DNA of 64,000 nt from Mesorhizobium sp. Lineage in GTDB: Bacteria; Pseudomonadota; Alphaproteobacteria; Rhizobiales; Rhizobiaceae. Both the position numbers and the translations under genes were made by a program. This document shows positions 61,407 through 64,000 of the stretch, one piece after another; the stretch's first letter is position 1; each line of letters opens with the position of its first letter. The stretch is taken from NCBI RefSeq assembly GCF_005063415.1, contig NZ_SUEG01000002.1:45317-109316 (forward strand). The letters are read 5' to 3'. The notes under the pieces were generated by a model. That model searched no databases. It saw nothing but the letters and a program-made list of their open reading frames with translations, and had not been told where the DNA came from.

Positions 61407-61630
61407 GGCAGTTCGTCTCGCAAGGCATTCACCGTCTCAAGCGTGACAGGAGGTGCATCCGGCCGAGGCGACAGTAGAGGAATCCCGTTACGCTCGCCGC
61501 CGGCTTGGGGCCGGCGCAGCGAGCGCCGGGCGAGATCGGTGATGACCTCGCCGAGGCTGCGATCCTGCTGCCGGGCGATCGCCTTGGCCGCGACCAGGAC
61601 GTCGTCATCGATCGCCAATGTGGTTCTCAT
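61403..61630 (-). CDS. VapB/ribbon-helix-helix-type antitoxin
   Basis: 75 residues from ATG 61630. MRTTLAIDDDVLVAAKAIARQQDRSLGEVITDLARRSL is a ribbon-helix-helix DNA-binding domain; the rest is a Pro-rich tail (PLLSPRPDAPPVTLETVNALRDELP) for toxin binding. It is translationally coupled to the PIN toxin and probably autoregulates the pair. Confidence 0.88.
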   Translation of the reverse strand: MRTTLAIDDDVLVAAKAIARQQDRSLGEVITDLARRSLRRPQAGGERNGIPLLSPRPDAPPVTLETVNALRDELP

Positions 61631-61763
61631 ATCGCCCTCCTTGGTGCGCATCAATCATCACGCATCATATAGAGCAGCAACGTCGGATGCTCAAGCGGTG
61701 CGAATATCCGGCGGAATTTGCACGGAACACGTTTTCTGCCGGAAGGATCGTCGCTCCACGGCT

Positions 61764-61965
61764 TCAACCTTTGTATGCGACGCGAACTGCGCCCCCTGCA
61801 ATCAGTGAAACGCCAAGCCAGTTCGGCAGGAACAATTGTTCTCTGAGGAAAACCACGCCGAATACCGTGTCAAGCGCGATGCTTAGCCTAGCGTAGCCGA
61901 GCAACTCCCCCCTCCCATAATGCAGCACCAGGGCTGCGATGACGTATCTTGATTGTGTGCTGAAG
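61764..61965 (-). pseudogene. EamA/DMT-family transporter C-terminal remnant
   Basis: The minus strand encodes LADFSTQSRYVIAALVLHYGRGELLGYARLSIALDTVFGVVFLREQLFLPNWLGVSLIAGGAVRVAYKG and a stop in pieces consistent with the last two helices of EamA exporters (quoted pieces overlap: RGELLGYARLSIALDTVF, REQLFLPNWLGVSLIAGG). About 200 N-terminal residues are missing because the sequence joins the dehydrogenase end directly. Confidence 0.7.
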
Positions 61966-62679
61966 TCAGCCAGATCCCGCCACGTCGATAACGGACTTGA
62001 TCAGACCGGACTTCTGCTGCGCCCAGATTGCGATATCGCGTGGGCTGTCGCGCAGGGTGGTGCGGTGGGTAACGAGCTGGTCGATTGGTATTTTTCCAGC
62101 GCGGATCGAGGCAATGACGTGCCGGAAATCGCTACGCGTCGCGTTGCGACTGCCGATCAGCATCATTTCCCGCTTGTGGAACTCTGGATCGGAGAAGGTT
62201 ATGTCGTCCGGCACGACACTGACCATCACCATGACGCCGCCATGGGCAACATAGGCAAAGGCAGACTGCATCGAACGGCTGTTTCCCGTTGCGTCGAAGA
62301 CGACGTCGAAACCTGTTCCCGCAGTTCGCGCCGCTATCGTTTCGATGATCGATCCCTTCGACCCGTCGATCACCAGGAAGCCCAATTGCCTTGCGGCAAA
62401 GGCTAGCCGCTCGGCATCGACGTCCATGACGGTCACGTTGAGTTGCGCTATGGGCGCGTTGATAGCCGCGATTGTTCCCGAAACCTCATGGCCCATGACG
62501 CGTGGATAGGCGAGATAAGGATGCCTGCCCTCGAAGATGTGGTAGTCGGTTCCGCATATCCCGACATAGGCGACATCGACCAGTGCCCAGCCCTCCGGCG
62601 GAGTGCCTGGCGCCTGCTGCTCCTCAAACACCAGCCTGCCCGGCTCGGCGCATCGCACGACGTTGATGGTGGGGCCCAT
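61966..62679 (-). pseudogene. Zinc-type alcohol dehydrogenase (MDR) with internal deletion
   Basis: 237 residues from ATG 62679 against about 340 expected. The N-terminal catalytic part is present (YVGICGTDYHIFEGRHPYLAYPRVMGHEVSGTI, with the zinc ligand Cys and the GHE motif). It then jumps through APIAQLN into the middle of the cofactor domain (VTVMDVDAERLAFAARQLG). Lost are the structural-zinc cysteines and the GxGxxG loop, about 100 residues, in frame. The rest to the C-terminus is normal. It probably cannot bind NAD. It might once have been a sugar or polyol dehydrogenase served by the importer upstream. Confidence 0.78.
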
Positions 62680-62758
62680 GACTGTAATTCCACCCCTTGC
62701 TAAGCTGGAGTCCAGCAGGAACTGGTCCGGCGGTGCAATCCGCCGGACCACTGGTGGA

Positions 62759-63679
62759 TCACTCGAAGTCCTTGACGTTCTGCAGCGTCACCAGTCCGGC
62801 GCCGGTATCCACATTGGCCTCGACGGGTTCCCCACGGATGGCCTTGACGACAGTGTCGATGCCAAGCTCGCCCATTTTCGTCGGAAATTGAGCTACGCTG
62901 GCGTCCTCCGCCCCCGACTTGATCGCTTCGATCTCACCGCAGCAGGCATCAAAGCCGACCACTATGAGGTTGTCGTTGGAAATGCCGGCATTGCTGATCG
63001 ACTTGACGGCTCCAGGGATCGGCGGACCGCAGGCCGAGTAGATCGCCTTGAGATCGGGATTGGCGGTCAGGATGTCTTCGGTCACTGACGTACCAAGTTC
63101 CAGCGTGCAGTTCGTTGCACCCTTGCCGACGACATCGACCTTGACGTCGCCCAATCCCTCCATCATGCCCGCGACCCGGTCATCCAGAGCCGGCACCCCG
63201 GGAACGCCTTGCAAGATACCGATCTTGTCGCCGCTCTTGAGCACCGTCTTCAAATACTCTCCGGCGATCTTGCCGCCGTTGAGGTTGTTGGTCGAGACCA
63301 ATGCCGTCTGGCCTTTCCAGTTGGGAATGCTGTTGTCGACGAGAACCACCTTGATGCCGGCGGCGACCGCCTTGTCGAGCGCCGGCGCGACCGTCGGGTC
63401 GACCGGCGTGATTGCCAGCCCCTTGACGCCCTGCGTGATCATGGATTCGATCAGTGCGATCTGGCCTTCGATGTCGGTGGCCGCCTGGCCCTGGCCGGTC
63501 ACCAGCTCGATTTCGGGATGAGCGGCCGCGTATTTCTTGGCGGCGTCCTCCATGGTCGAGTAGAACGGCACCGGGAATTTCGTAATCAGGCCGACCTTGA
63601 TCTTGTCTGCGGCCGAAGCAGGCATAGAAAACGCAACGGCGATCGCCAGCCCTGCGAATAATTTTCGGTTCATTGACAT
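62759..63679 (-). CDS. Sugar ABC transporter periplasmic binding protein
   Basis: 306 residues; the ATG is preceded by GGGAGG. Signal peptide: MSMNRKLFAGLAIAVAFSMPASA-A. The mature protein is a ribose/fructose-type binding protein: KIKVGLITKFPVPFYSTMEDAAKK, GQIALIESMITQGVKGLAITPVDPTV, VVLVDNSIPNW, KIGILQGVPGVPALDDRVAGM and NLIVVGFDACCGEIEAI. It is cotranscribed with the ATPase gene at the right edge. The sugar is unknown, though a fructose-like ligand is plausible. Confidence 0.9.
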   Translation of the reverse strand: MSMNRKLFAGLAIAVAFSMPASAADKIKVGLITKFPVPFYSTMEDAAKKYAAAHPEIELVTGQGQAATDIEGQIALIESMITQGVKGLAITPVDPTVAPALDKAVAAGIKVVLVDNSIPNWKGQTALVSTNNLNGGKIAGEYLKTVLKSGDKIGILQGVPGVPALDDRVAGMMEGLGDVKVDVVGKGATNCTLELGTSVTEDILTANPDLKAIYSACGPPIPGAVKSISNAGISNDNLIVVGFDACCGEIEAIKSGAEDASVAQFPTKMGELGIDTVVKAIRGEPVEANVDTGAGLVTLQNVKDFE

Positions 63680-63767
63680 TGCATTCCTCCCTTGGAATTG
63701 ACGCGCCTCCCGGCGGGAGACGCTTCAGGCATTTGCGGACCGGAACGGCCCTCAAATCTCGAACGGG

Positions 63768-64000
63768 TCAGGCTCCAACGATCATGGAAACCAGTTCCTG
63801 TTTGTTGCCCTTGGTCGGCACCAGTTCGCCGACCCTGCGGCCCTGGCGAAGCACCACCGCGCGATCGGCGAGCTCGACGACGTGTTCCATGTTGTGAGTG
63901 ATCAGGATGACGGCATTGCCCTGGTCGCGGAGCGCAGCGACCAGATTGAGCACCTGGCGTGATTCACGCAGGCCCAGTGCGGCGGTCGGCTCATCCAGAA
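63768..64000 (-). CDS. Sugar ABC transporter ATP-binding protein (partial, N-terminus beyond window)
   Basis: About 77 C-terminal residues are visible on the minus strand. They open with LDEPTAALGLRES, the Walker B and D-loop, then VLNLVAALRDQGNAVILITHNMEHVVELADRAVVLRQGRRVGEL, including the switch His. It is the energising subunit for the binding protein at 62759. The frame is open to the window edge. Confidence 0.88.
   Translation of the reverse strand, partial: LDEPTAALGLRESRQVLNLVAALRDQGNAVILITHNMEHVVELADRAVVLRQGRRVGELVPTKGNKQELVSMIVGA

Overview
The window looks like chromosomal or large-replicon DNA from a soil or plant-associated alphaproteobacterium of the Hyphomicrobiales, most likely the Mesorhizobium/Rhizobium group. 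This is inferred from the high GC content, the density of ABC importers with dedicated IclR, LysR and LacI regulators, an ExoP-type polysaccharide co-polymerase, a heptose-sugar operon and IS481/IS630 remnants. No rRNA, tRNA, CRISPR array or nodulation gene was seen.

Layout. (a) 1-3.8 kb: the end of a sugar-binding protein gene divergent from an IclR regulator, an IclR remnant, and a PBP4-type D-Ala-D-Ala carboxypeptidase. (b) 4.2-13.2 kb: a peptide/opine-type ABC importer (fused ATPase, two permeases, Tat-type binding protein) followed by a Rieske ferredoxin and an amidohydrolase; a divergent LysR gene and a flavin/2Fe-2S reductase complete a catabolic island. (c) 13.4-16.8 kb: a Crp/Fnr regulator and two LuxR-type regulators with unusual receiver domains, around a small unknown gene. 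(d) 16.9-21.1 kb: a scrapyard of IS630, IS481, aminotransferase, HlyB and HlyD remnants around one intact gene for a secreted beta-helix/RTX protein.

(e) 21.2-39.4 kb, almost all on the minus strand: a surface-polysaccharide locus. It has the initiating polyprenyl-phosphate sugar transferase, several glycosyltransferases, Wzy-like polymerase, Wzz/BY-kinase-like co-polymerase, Wzx flippase and a WecG/TagA/CpsF transferase. Inside it are a GMC oxidoreductase and a Tat-exported paralogue of the secreted beta-helix protein. At its downstream edge lies a compact cassette of a PqqD-HprK kinase fusion, a nucleotidyltransferase and a 78-residue Tat-signal-like small protein, a candidate peptide-modification system. 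(f) 40.9-50.9 kb, plus strand: an operon for activated heptose (gmhA, a hddC-gmhB fusion, SDR, hddA, rfbC-like epimerase, SAF-type oxidoreductase, gmd-like dehydratase) plus a PAP2-like membrane protein and an AT-rich FkbM methyltransferase between direct repeats. The two polysaccharide arms diverge from a 155-bp inverted repeat that carries both start regions and is split by a decayed IS481 element.

(g) 51.2-53.5 kb: a Phd/VapC-like toxin-antitoxin pair and several broken genes. (h) 53.6-60.6 kb: a LacI regulator, a glutamine/opine-type ABC importer, a PfkB kinase, a SIS deglycase and an FAD oxidoreductase, which together look like an Amadori-compound (fructosyl amino acid) catabolic locus of the frl/soc kind, with two matching LacI-type operators. 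(i) 61-64 kb: a second VapBC pair, a DMT transporter remnant, an internally deleted alcohol dehydrogenase and the start of another sugar ABC importer.
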